A stretch of 6,383 nt of DNA, taken from NCBI GenBank assembly GCA_035532755.1, contig DATKQI010000367.1:1-6383 (forward strand), given 5' to 3'. The notes under the pieces are model-generated. The model was given only the letters and a program-made list of their open reading frames with translations, searched no databases and was not told the DNA's origin. Made by a program: the position numbers and the translations under genes. This document shows positions 1 through 5,349 of the stretch, piece by piece. Position 1 is the first letter of the stretch; every line of letters begins with the position of its first letter. Origin of the DNA: DATKQI01 sp035532755. Lineage in GTDB: Bacteria; Pseudomonadota; Alphaproteobacteria; Acetobacterales; Acetobacteraceae.

Positions 1-312
1 CGCGGGGTCGAACCCGATGGGGGTGCGGCCGTTCAGGGACAGGGTGTGGGCGGTGTGGGCCCGGCCGACGATGGCGGCGGCTTCATCGGCGTCCACCACA
101 TCGGGCATCTGGCCGGCGAGGCCGAGGATCACCGCCGGTTCCGTGCCGTGGCCCTTCCCGGTCCAGGCCAGGGAGCCGTAGAGGTCTATCCGGACGCGGT
201 GCACGCCGGCCGGCAGCGCGGCGGCGAAGGCGGCGGCGGCCTTCATCGGCCCGACCGTGTGGGAGGAGGATGGGCCGATGCCGATCTTGAACAAATCGAA
301 TACGCTGATCAT
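1..312 (-). CDS. sdaA: L-serine ammonia-lyase (serine dehydratase), N-terminal part
   Basis: Partial gene cut by the left edge of the window; 104 codons remain and the frame is open to base 1. The product starts [20 protein letters not shown], the signature start of bacterial iron-sulfur L-serine dehydratases. It continues with GPMK (residues 21-24), [16 protein letters not shown] (43-58) and a [11 protein letters not shown] segment (64-74), all typical of the N-terminal beta domain of this family. The enzyme deaminates L-serine to pyruvate and ammonia in the cytosol, using a [4Fe-4S] cluster whose cysteine ligands would lie in the missing C-terminal part. The ATG at 312-310 gives the expected family N terminus. 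A G-rich but non-canonical stretch (GGTGGGG) lies just upstream. The neighbour upstream on the same strand is an Lrp-family regulator, 178 bp away. Family assignment is firm; the choice of sdaA over another paralogue symbol is less so. Confidence 0.94.
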   Translation of the reverse strand, partial: MISVFDLFKIGIGPSSSHTVGPMKAAAAFAAALPAGVHRVRIDLYGSLAWTGKGHGTEPAVILGLAGQMPDVVDADEAAAIVGRAHTAHTLSLNGRTPIGFDPA

Positions 313-387
313 GGCCCCACCATCCGCCGAATTGCGCCGTTTGGCGAGAAGCCAGCCGGCCTGCGCGCAGAATGGAACCGACCGCGC

Positions 388-424
388 GTTTGAGCATGTT
401 TGCTTTTAGCAAACATGCTCAAAC
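388..424. repeat. Perfect 17-bp inverted repeat with 3-nt loop
   Basis: The left arm (388-404, core TTTGAGCATGTTTGCT) and right arm (408-424) are exact reverse complements around the loop TTT at 405-407. It lies between the Lrp gene and sdaA and is much more AT-rich than the surrounding DNA. Neither side is followed by a T-tract (CGCGGT on the minus side, TCATATTTCGCG on the plus side), so it does not look like a standard intrinsic terminator. It could be a protein-binding operator, a cruciform-forming site, an RNA stabiliser between two minus-strand genes, or a dispersed palindromic repeat. The structure is seen directly; its role is unknown. Confidence 0.9.
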
Positions 425-435
425 TCATATTTCGC

Positions 436-491
436 GAGCATTTTCATCGGCTTGGAATCACTGCGCGATTCCATTTGAGCCGATAATGCTC
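436..491. repeat. Three-helix compound palindrome abutting the lrp stop codon
   Basis: Three consecutive 7-bp helices nest perfectly: GAGCATT (436-442) with AATGCTC (485-491), ATCGGCT (446-452) with AGCCGAT (478-484), and TGGAATC (453-459) with GATTCCA (467-473). The apical loop is ACTGCGC (460-466). The bulges are TTC (443-445) on one side and TTTG (474-477) on the other. The outer end overlaps the last base of the TAG stop of the Lrp-family gene. As minus-strand RNA it would fold directly behind that reading frame and could protect or terminate its 3' end, though no U-tract follows. Its outer hexamers GAGCAT/ATGCTC also occur in the palindrome at 388-424, which suggests a related repeat family. 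Confidence 0.88.
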
Positions 492-970
492 TATAACGGC
501 ACGCCCGCGAGGTTGCGGCTGGTGCGGATGGTTTGCAGCGTCTGCACCCGGCTGACGCTGGCGGCCCCGGTGAGGCGCTGGGTGAGCTGGTTCTCGTGCG
601 TGGTGTCGCGCGCCACCAGCCGCAGCAGGAAATCCCCGCCGCCGCGGATCATGTGGCATTCGCGCACCTCCGGCCAGGCGGCGACCGTTTTCTCGAAGGC
701 GGACAGCACGGTTTCCTTCTGGCTGTCCAGCCCGACGACGGCGAAGAAGACGATGGTCCAGCCCAGGGTCGGCGGATCGGTGTCGGCGTGGTAGCCGCGG
801 ATCACGCCCGCTTCCTCCAGCCGGCGGACGCGGCGCAGGCAGGGCGGGGCGGAGATGCCGGCGCGGCGGGCGAGTTCCACGTTCGTCATCCGCCCGTCGA
901 TCTGCAATTCGGACAGGATGCGGCGGTCGATCGCGTCCAGCTCGGGCTGATCCGGTCTTTCTGTTTTCAT
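491..970 (-). CDS. Lrp/AsnC-family transcriptional regulator
   Basis: A 159-residue protein of the usual length for this family. An N-terminal winged helix-turn-helix covers about residues 10-60: LDAIDRRILSELQIDGRMTN leads in and the recognition helix lies near SAPPCLRRVRRLEEAGVIRG. A C-terminal RAM/AsnC effector-binding domain follows from about residue 72 to 150, including the GGGDFLLRLVARD segment at 110-122. Such proteins form dimers or octamers on DNA and usually sense amino acids. The gene is divergent from trxB (205 bp between starts) and upstream of sdaA on the same strand, so either may be a target; autoregulation is common in the family. I recall a similar Lrp, trxB, LysR arrangement in other alphaproteobacteria, which was not checked here. 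No strong Shine-Dalgarno precedes the ATG at 970-968. The ligand cannot be inferred from sequence. Confidence 0.93.
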   Translation of the reverse strand: MKTERPDQPELDAIDRRILSELQIDGRMTNVELARRAGISAPPCLRRVRRLEEAGVIRGYHADTDPPTLGWTIVFFAVVGLDSQKETVLSAFEKTVAAWPEVRECHMIRGGGDFLLRLVARDTTHENQLTQRLTGAASVSRVQTLQTIRTSRNLAGVPL

Positions 971-1019
971 GCGCGGGCCGGTTTCATGTCTGGACGTTTC
1001 AACGAAAGGGGGTGACGAG

Positions 1020-1035
1020 AAATATTATTATAAGG
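1020..1035. promoter_or_regulatory. AT-rich patch in the lrp/trxB divergent region, with a consensus -10 for lrp
   Basis: Bases 1020-1033 are all A or T in an otherwise GC-rich control region. On the minus strand 1032-1027 reads TATAAT, a perfect -10 element that would place the start of lrp transcription near 1020, about 50 nt ahead of its ATG. No good -35 is visible (CGCCCT at 17-bp spacing). On the plus strand TATTAT at 1023-1028 or 1026-1031 is a five-of-six -10 match that could serve trxB. AT-rich tracts are also the usual binding sites of Lrp-family proteins, so the patch could be both promoter and operator. This role is inferred. Confidence 0.45.
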
Positions 1036-1175
1036 CCGCGCGCCCGCAAAGGGCGAAAGGGAACGGCCAGGACATCATTCCGGCGGGAAACATGTCATGG
1101 TTGTTGCAGTTTCCTTGCCTGTTCGCCCGCCATGCCGATATCGTAGCCATGCACGAATCGCTGGACTCCCGAATT

Positions 1176-2159
1176 ATGTCCCAAACGCCTCATACGCCGG
1201 CCCTGCGCACCCGCATGCTGATCATCGGCGCGGGCCCGGCCGGCTATACCGCCGCGATCTATGCCGCACGGGCGAACCTGGAGCCGATCCTGTTCGCCGG
1301 GCTGCAGCCGGGCGGGCAGCTCACCATCACCACCGACGTGGAGAACTACCCCGGCTTCGCCGAGGTGATCCAGGGGCCGTGGCTGATGGAGCAGATGTCC
1401 GCCCAGGCCGCGCATGTCGGCACGCGGATCGTGAACGACCTGATCGCACAGGTGGATTTCTCCGTCCGCCCGTTCCGCTGCACCGCCGATTCGAGCGATG
1501 TGGTGCTGGCCGATGCGGTGGTGATCGCGACCGGCGCGCAGGCGCGCTGGCTCGGGCTGCCGTCCGAACAGGCGCTGCAAGGGGCGGGCGTATCGGCCTG
1601 CGCGACGTGCGACGGGTTCTTCTATCGCGGCAAGGATGTCGCCGTGATCGGCGGGGGCAACACCGCGGTGGAGGAGGCGCTGTACCTCACCCACCACGCG
1701 AAGCATGTCACGCTCGTCCATCGGCGCGATGCGCTGCGGGCGGAGAAGATCTTGCAGGACCGGCTGTTCGCGCACCCGCGCATTTCCGTGGTGTGGAACG
1801 CCGTGGTGGAGGAGATCACCGCCGCCGGCGCGCCGCCCACGGTGAACGGCGTGCGGCTGCGCGATGTGCATACCGGCGCGATCCGCACGATCGGCGTGGA
1901 CGGCGTGTTCGTCGCCATCGGGCATACGCCGAACACCGGGCTGTTTGCCGGGCAGGTGGCGATGGATGCCGATGGCTATGTGCAGACCGCCCCGGGCAGC
2001 ACCCGCACCTCGGTGCAGGGGGTGTTCGCAGCGGGCGATGTGCAGGACCGGGTGTTCCGGCAAGCGGTGACGGCGGCCGGCACCGGCTGCATGGCCGCGC
2101 TGGAGGCGGAGAAGTGGCTGGCGGCGCAGATGCACGGGGCGGCGCTGGAAGCGGCGTGA
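1176..2159 (+). CDS. trxB: Thioredoxin-disulfide reductase
   Basis: A 327-residue flavoprotein of normal length that passes electrons from NADPH through FAD and a redox disulfide to thioredoxin in the cytosol. Visible motifs in order: FAD-binding GAGPAG (18-23), GGQLTITTDVENYPGF (46-61), the redox centre CATC (C142 and C145) within SACATCDGFFYRG, NADPH-binding GGGNTA (159-164), HRRD (182-185), and the C-terminal FAD motif VFAAGDVQDRVFRQA (283-297). No key residue is missing. The frame is open back to 969, but the upstream part has no resemblance to TrxB. The ATG at 1176 gives MSQTPHTPALRTRMLIIG, typical for the family; the ATG at 1149 would add nine residues. Neither has a clear Shine-Dalgarno, so the start is moderately certain. 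A LysR gene follows after 70 bp. Confidence 0.96.
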   Translation: MSQTPHTPALRTRMLIIGAGPAGYTAAIYAARANLEPILFAGLQPGGQLTITTDVENYPGFAEVIQGPWLMEQMSAQAAHVGTRIVNDLIAQVDFSVRPFRCTADSSDVVLADAVVIATGAQARWLGLPSEQALQGAGVSACATCDGFFYRGKDVAVIGGGNTAVEEALYLTHHAKHVTLVHRRDALRAEKILQDRLFAHPRISVVWNAVVEEITAAGAPPTVNGVRLRDVHTGAIRTIGVDGVFVAIGHTPNTGLFAGQVAMDADGYVQTAPGSTRTSVQGVFAAGDVQDRVFRQAVTAAGTGCMAALEAEKWLAAQMHGAALEAA

Positions 2160-2171
2160 AACGACACAATA

Positions 2172-2193
2172 GCCTGGGAAAGATTGCCCGGGC
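2172..2193 (+). other. Weak hairpin between trxB and the LysR gene
   Basis: GCCTGGG (2172-2178) can pair with CCCGGGC (2187-2193) with one G-U pair and an 8-nt loop. No T-tract follows, so this is unlikely to be an efficient terminator. It might slow or partly attenuate readthrough from trxB into the LysR gene. It may also be a chance palindrome in GC-rich DNA. Confidence 0.3.
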
Positions 2194-2218
2194 GCAACAG
2201 GGGCCGATCCTCGGAACC

Positions 2219-2223
2219 GGAGG
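2219..2223 (+). promoter_or_regulatory. Shine-Dalgarno of the LysR gene
   Basis: GGAGG lies 6 nt before the ATG at 2230 and fixes that start over the in-frame ATG at 2242, for which the spacing would be 18 nt. It is the clearest ribosome-binding site in the window. Confidence 0.82.
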
Positions 2224-2229
2224 TCGGGT

Positions 2230-3126
2230 ATGGCTGGAACGATGGACTGGGACAAGCTGCGCGTGTTCCACGCGGTGGCCGAGGCAGGCAGCTTCACGCA
2301 TGCGGGGGATACGCTCAACCTGAGCCAATCGGCGGTTTCCCGCCAGATTTCGGCGCTGGAGGAGGCACTGCAGGTGCCGCTGTTCCACCGCCACGCGCGC
2401 GGGCTGATCCTGACCGAGCAGGGCGAGAGCCTGAACCGCACGGTGCGCGAGGTGTTCGCCAAGCTCGCGATGACCGAGGCGCTGCTGACCGAGAGCAAGG
2501 AGAAGCCGGCCGGGCGGCTGAAGGTGACGACCACGGTGGGCTTCGGCTCGACCTGGCTGGCGCCACGGCTGCATGGCTTCATCGACCTGTATCCGGACGT
2601 CACCATCTCCCTGTTGCTGGACGACGGGGACCTCGATCTGGCGATGCGCGAGGCGGATGTGGCGATCCGCATGCACCCGCCGAAGCAGCCCGACTTGGTG
2701 CAGCGGCATCTGATGGAGATCCAGTGGCAGGTGTTCGCCGCGCCGGACTACCTGAAGACGCACGGCGTGCCGCAGCGGGCGGAGGATCTGGATGCGCATC
2801 GGCTGATCCTGTTCGGCGACTATCATCCGCCCGTGTCCGACATCAACTGGCTGGCCGATGCGGGGCGGCGCCCAGGCAGCCCGCGCCGGGCGGTGCTGGA
2901 GGTGAACAGCCTGCACGGCATCCATCTGGCGCTGCGCTCCGGCCTGGGCGTGGGCGTGCTGCCGGATTTCCTGGCGCAGGAGGCCGAGGGGCTGGTGCGC
3001 CTGCTGCCCGACCTGAAGCCGCCGAAGGTGGACGTGTTCTTCGTCTATCCGGAGGAACTGCGGAATTCGAAGCGGGTGGCGGTGTTCCGCGACTTCCTGC
3101 TGGCGCAGCTCGCCGGCCGGGGATGA
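2230..3126 (+). CDS. LysR-family transcriptional regulator
   Basis: A 298-residue protein of standard LysR length. The N-terminal winged helix-turn-helix spans about residues 6-65 (WDKLRVFHAVAEAGSFTHAG, then LNLSQSAVSRQISALEE and PLFHRHARGLILTEQGE). A linker helix follows, then a periplasmic-binding-like effector domain from about 95 to 292, with landmarks YPDVTISLLLDDGDLDLAMR, EADVAIRM and LALRSGLGVGVLP. LysR proteins act as tetramers on T-N11-A sites and respond to a small molecule. The gene lies 70 bp behind trxB on the same strand with its own strong Shine-Dalgarno, so co-transcription is likely. This is unlike the usual divergent arrangement of LysR genes with their targets. Whether it controls trxB or something distant is unknown. 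Its stop lies 3 bp from the stop of the convergent FAD-dehydrogenase gene. Confidence 0.95.
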   Translation: MAGTMDWDKLRVFHAVAEAGSFTHAGDTLNLSQSAVSRQISALEEALQVPLFHRHARGLILTEQGESLNRTVREVFAKLAMTEALLTESKEKPAGRLKVTTTVGFGSTWLAPRLHGFIDLYPDVTISLLLDDGDLDLAMREADVAIRMHPPKQPDLVQRHLMEIQWQVFAAPDYLKTHGVPQRAEDLDAHRLILFGDYHPPVSDINWLADAGRRPGSPRRAVLEVNSLHGIHLALRSGLGVGVLPDFLAQEAEGLVRLLPDLKPPKVDVFFVYPEELRNSKRVAVFRDFLLAQLAGRG

Positions 3127-3129
3127 ACG

Positions 3130-4746
3130 CTATCCGCCGGTGAGTGCGCGGGCGACCGCCTCGGCCACGCGAATACCGTCCACCCCGGCCGAGAGGATGC
3201 CGCCGGCGAAGCCCGCGCCCTCCCCGGCCGGGAACAGGCCGGCGGTATTCACGCTTTGGAAGCTCCCGCCCCGCGAGATGCGCAGCGGGGCGGAAGTGCG
3301 TGTTTCCACCCCCGTCATCACCGCATCCTCCATCGCGAATCCCTTGATCTGCCGATCGAAGGCGGGCAACGCCTCGCGGATCGCGACGACCGCGTAGTCC
3401 GGCAGGCAGGTGGACAGATCGGCCGGCTGCACGCCCGGCCGATAGGAGGGCACGACCGCGCCCAGTGCGGCGGAGGGGCGGCCGGCCAGGAAATCGCCCA
3501 CACGCTGGGCCGGCGCGGCATATGTGCTGCCGCCGGCGAGGAAGGCGCGCTCCTCCCACCGGCGCTGGAAGGCGATCCCGGCGAGCGGGCCGCCCGGATA
3601 ATCGGCGGGGGTGATGCCGACGACGATGCCGGCATTCGCATTGCGCTCGTTGCGCGAATACTGGCTCATGCCGTTGGTGACGACCTGCCCCGGCTCGGAA
3701 GCCGCGGCCACCACGGTGCCGCCGGGGCACATGCAGAAGCTGTAAACCGCCCGGCCGTTGGCGCAGTGGTGCACGAGCTTGTAATCCGCCGCCCCGAGCG
3801 CCTTGTGGCCCGCGGCGTCGCCGAAGCGGCAGCGGTCGATGAGCGATTGCGGGTGCTCGATGCGCACGCCGATCGAGAACGGCTTCGCCTCCATCCGCAC
3901 GCCGCGCGCGTGCAGCATCTGGAAGGTGTCGCGCGCGCTGTGGCCGATCGCCAGCACCACGGCGTCGGCCGCGATCACCGTGCCGTCGGCGAGCACCACG
4001 CCGCGCAGGCGGCCGCCGCCGTCCGGCGCGCGGGCGATGTCGAGATCGGCCACGCGGCTGTTGAAGCGGTATTCCCCGCCCAAGGATTCGATGGCGGCAC
4101 GCATGCTCTCCACCATGCCGACCAGCCGGAACGTGCCGATATGGGGCTTGGCGAGATGCAGGATTTCGGCCGGGGCGCCGGCCTTGACGAATTCCGTCAG
4201 CACCTTCCGGCCGCGATGCGCCTTGTCCGTGATCTGGCTGTACAGCTTGCCGTCGGAAAACGTGCCCGCACCGCCCTCGCCGAACTGCACGTTGGATTCC
4301 GGGTTCAGCACCCCGCGCCGCCACAGTCCCCAGGTGTCCTTCGTGCGTTCCCGCACCGTCTTGCCGCGATCGAGGATGAGGGGGCGAAAGCCCATCTGCG
4401 CGAGCGTCAGCGCCGCGAACAGCCCGCACGGGCCGGTGCCGATCACCACCGGCCGCAGCGGCAGGCGCGCGGGCGCCTTCGCGACGAATTTGTACGACAT
4501 ATCGGGTGCGGGCATGACCGTGCCATCCCCGGCGCAGGCTGCGAGCACCGCCGCCTCGTCCGCGACGGTCGCATCGAGCGTATAGATCAGCGCGATGGCC
4601 GATTTTCGGCGCGCATCGACGGCCTGGCGAAAGACGGACCAGCCGAGCAGCGCTTCCGGCCCGATGCGCAGCCGTTGCTGGATGGCCGCGCGGATCGCGC
4701 CGTCCCCGTGATCGAGAGGGAGCTTGAGTTCGGTGAGTCGGAGCAT
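3130..4746 (-). CDS. FAD-dependent dehydrogenase of unknown substrate (COG2509-like)
   Basis: A 538-residue protein matching the size and layout of the large uncharacterised FAD-dependent dehydrogenases grouped as COG2509. An N-terminal domain (about 1-95) precedes the nucleotide-binding fold: VVIGTGPCGLFAALTLAQMG at about 100-119, with GTGPCG in place of the usual GxGxxG, ending at the acidic ILDRG. Conserved family blocks follow: NVQFGEGGAGTFSDGKL (152-168), VVLAIGHSARDTF (263-275), the cysteine-containing FCMCPGGTVVAA (337-348), and the C-terminal flavin motif LFPAGEGAGFAGGILSAGVD (504-523). It is probably a soluble cytosolic oxidoreductase; no signal peptide or membrane helix is seen. Substrate and electron partner are unknown. 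The ATG at 4746-4744 yields MLRLTELKLP, a plausible family start, although the Shine-Dalgarno is weak. It is convergent with the LysR gene and appears monocistronic. Confidence 0.88.
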   Translation of the reverse strand: MLRLTELKLPLDHGDGAIRAAIQQRLRIGPEALLGWSVFRQAVDARRKSAIALIYTLDATVADEAAVLAACAGDGTVMPAPDMSYKFVAKAPARLPLRPVVIGTGPCGLFAALTLAQMGFRPLILDRGKTVRERTKDTWGLWRRGVLNPESNVQFGEGGAGTFSDGKLYSQITDKAHRGRKVLTEFVKAGAPAEILHLAKPHIGTFRLVGMVESMRAAIESLGGEYRFNSRVADLDIARAPDGGGRLRGVVLADGTVIAADAVVLAIGHSARDTFQMLHARGVRMEAKPFSIGVRIEHPQSLIDRCRFGDAAGHKALGAADYKLVHHCANGRAVYSFCMCPGGTVVAAASEPGQVVTNGMSQYSRNERNANAGIVVGITPADYPGGPLAGIAFQRRWEERAFLAGGSTYAAPAQRVGDFLAGRPSAALGAVVPSYRPGVQPADLSTCLPDYAVVAIREALPAFDRQIKGFAMEDAVMTGVETRTSAPLRISRGGSFQSVNTAGLFPAGEGAGFAGGILSAGVDGIRVAEAVARALTGG

Positions 4747-4818
4747 CGGGCGGGGTTCCAGCAGGGGTGCGGCCGGCCGCTCCAGCCGGGTGGCGCGACA
4801 TGCAGGGCAGTGCCGGCC

Positions 4819-4848
4819 ATGATAGGCGGCCTTCCGGTTTCAGGCCAA
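4819..4848 (-). promoter_or_regulatory. Candidate promoter of the FAD-dehydrogenase gene
   Basis: On the minus strand TTGGCC (4848-4843, four of six to a -35) and TATCAT (4824-4819, five of six to a -10) are separated by 18 bp. Transcription would start near 4812, giving a leader of about 66 nt. The -35 lies inside a small perfect palindrome (GGCCA, ACAA loop, TGGCC at 4843-4856), a possible operator. Prediction from sequence only. Confidence 0.4.
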
Positions 4849-4860
4849 CAATGGCCGGGA

Positions 4861-4878
4861 CCATTCACCGCTGAATGG
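4861..4878. other. Perfect 7-bp hairpin, 4-nt loop
   Basis: CCATTCA (4861-4867) and TGAATGG (4872-4878) flank the loop CCGC. It sits just upstream of the candidate minus-strand promoter and could be an operator. No T-tract follows on either strand. Confidence 0.5.
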
Positions 4879-4901
4879 CATGCAACCATCGTTTTGCGCA
4901 C

Positions 4902-4930
4902 TTGACACCCGATTGCCACGGGGCTGCAAA
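4902..4930 (+). promoter_or_regulatory. Possible plus-strand promoter ahead of the candidate RNA
   Basis: A perfect -35 hexamer TTGACA at 4902-4907 is followed 17 bp later by TGCAAA (4925-4930), a poor -10 (three of six). If used, transcription would begin near 4937 and a transcript ending at the terminator would be about 275 nt. The weak -10 makes this tentative; a start closer to 5000 is equally possible. Confidence 0.25.
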
Positions 4931-4933
4931 AAC

Positions 4934-4954
4934 GCCATGCGGCATCGGCATGGC
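4934..4954. other. Perfect 7-bp hairpin, 7-nt loop
   Basis: GCCATGC (4934-4940) pairs exactly with GCATGGC (4948-4954) around GGCATCG. A second small palindrome, GCCGG/CCGGC at 4953-4964, follows at once. If the TTGACA-based promoter is real, these would fold at the 5' end of its transcript. Confidence 0.45.
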
Positions 4955-5019
4955 CGGTGCCGGCATTTCGCGGTGGCACAACGAGCACTCGCACAATACC
5001 TTTCCATTGTTGGTTGTTT

Positions 5020-5211
5020 CTTGCGTCGAGCCTCTGCCGCACAATGTTTTCGTGCAGAGGGACTGTGGTGCAAGTTGTGAATATGGCGGACCGCCCGCCA
5101 GAGTTCCGGTGTCACGGCCGGAAGTGGGGTTTCGACCCCTACGTCTCCCAGACGTGAAGCCTCCCTGTTAACTTCCCTGCCAGATCATTGATCTGGCAGG
5201 GATTTTCTTTT
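5020..5211 (+). ncRNA. Candidate structured small RNA, family not recognised
   Basis: A run of exact hairpins ends in a strong intrinsic terminator, with no convincing reading frame. H1: CTTGC (5020-5024) with GCAAG (5070-5074) encloses CCTCTGC (5031-5037) with GCAGAGG (5054-5060). H2: TGGCGG (5084-5089) with CCGCCA (5095-5100). H3: TTCCGG (5104-5109) with CCGGAA (5118-5123). H4: GGGGT (5126-5130) with ACCCC (5135-5139), closed by a UUCG loop. H5: ACGTCT (5141-5146) with AGACGT (5150-5155), loop CCC. The segment between H5 and the terminator carries CCTCCC (5160-5165), complementary to Shine-Dalgarno sequences, which would fit a trans-acting sRNA. It does not match tRNA (no acceptor or D arm), tmRNA or the SRP RNA core as far as I can tell; a divergent 6S RNA is not excluded. 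The 5' end is unknown. Confidence 0.5.
5175..5211 (+). terminator. Strong Rho-independent terminator, plus strand
   Basis: A perfect 12-bp stem, CCCTGCCAGATC (5175-5186) with GATCTGGCAGGG (5190-5201), has the loop ATT and is followed by ATTTTCTTTT (5202-5211). On the minus strand the hairpin is followed by AAGTTAACAGG, so it is directional. No plus-strand protein gene precedes it, which is the main reason to suspect an RNA gene just upstream. Confidence 0.88.
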
Positions 5212-5349
5212 CAATGCCCTCACGTTCCGACGCGCCGGCACGAGGTTCATCACCGGTGGCGGATACGATCCCTGCCGCACGCGGCGCGTGCATCGTCCAG
5301 GTGTGGCAGGTGTGGGTGGCATCATGGGTGCCCGTGGATGCGGCGCGGT
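5212..5349. other. Spacer between the terminator and the acoC-like gene
   Basis: No convincing gene is seen here. A 6-bp perfect hairpin, GCACGC (5277-5282) with GCGTGC (5286-5291) around GGC, lies about 60 bp beyond the stop of the minus-strand acoC-like gene. It could contribute to ending that transcript, but no T-tract accompanies it on either strand. Confidence 0.35.

Noticed and set aside
83..412. 109-codon minus-strand open frame over the sdaA start
   Set aside because: It overlaps the clear sdaA frame in another register and has an Arg-rich translation without motifs; its start lies inside the palindrome.
388..424. Intrinsic terminator
   Set aside because: The stem is strong, but neither strand has a T-tract after it, so it was listed as a repeat of unknown role.
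969..1175. 69-residue N-terminal extension of TrxB
   Set aside because: The upstream stretch is open in frame but lacks similarity to TrxB, covers the divergent promoter region and would make the protein unusually long.
1095..2672. 525-codon open frame on the minus strand
   Set aside because: It lies antisense to trxB and the LysR gene, both of which have full family motifs. The translation is rich in Arg, His and Gly with no recognisable domain, as expected for a shadow frame in GC-rich DNA.
3256..4905. 549-codon open frame on the plus strand
   Set aside because: It is antisense to the flavoprotein gene, has biased composition and no motifs; a shadow of the real gene.
5084..5155. A tRNA or tRNA-like gene, because of the GGGGTTTCGACCCC arm
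   Set aside because: The loop does not fit the canonical TTCRANY T-loop with a 5-bp stem, no matching acceptor stem or D arm is found, and no CCA end is present.
4875..5171. Small plus-strand open frames (about 66-98 codons) in the gap
   Set aside because: Three overlapping frames show no family features or ribosome-binding sites, and they run through the hairpin array; RNA structure explains the region better.
4934..5201. tmRNA, including the permuted two-piece form of alphaproteobacteria
   Set aside because: No tag reading frame, no recognisable tRNA-like domain and no CCA-terminated acceptor segment were seen.
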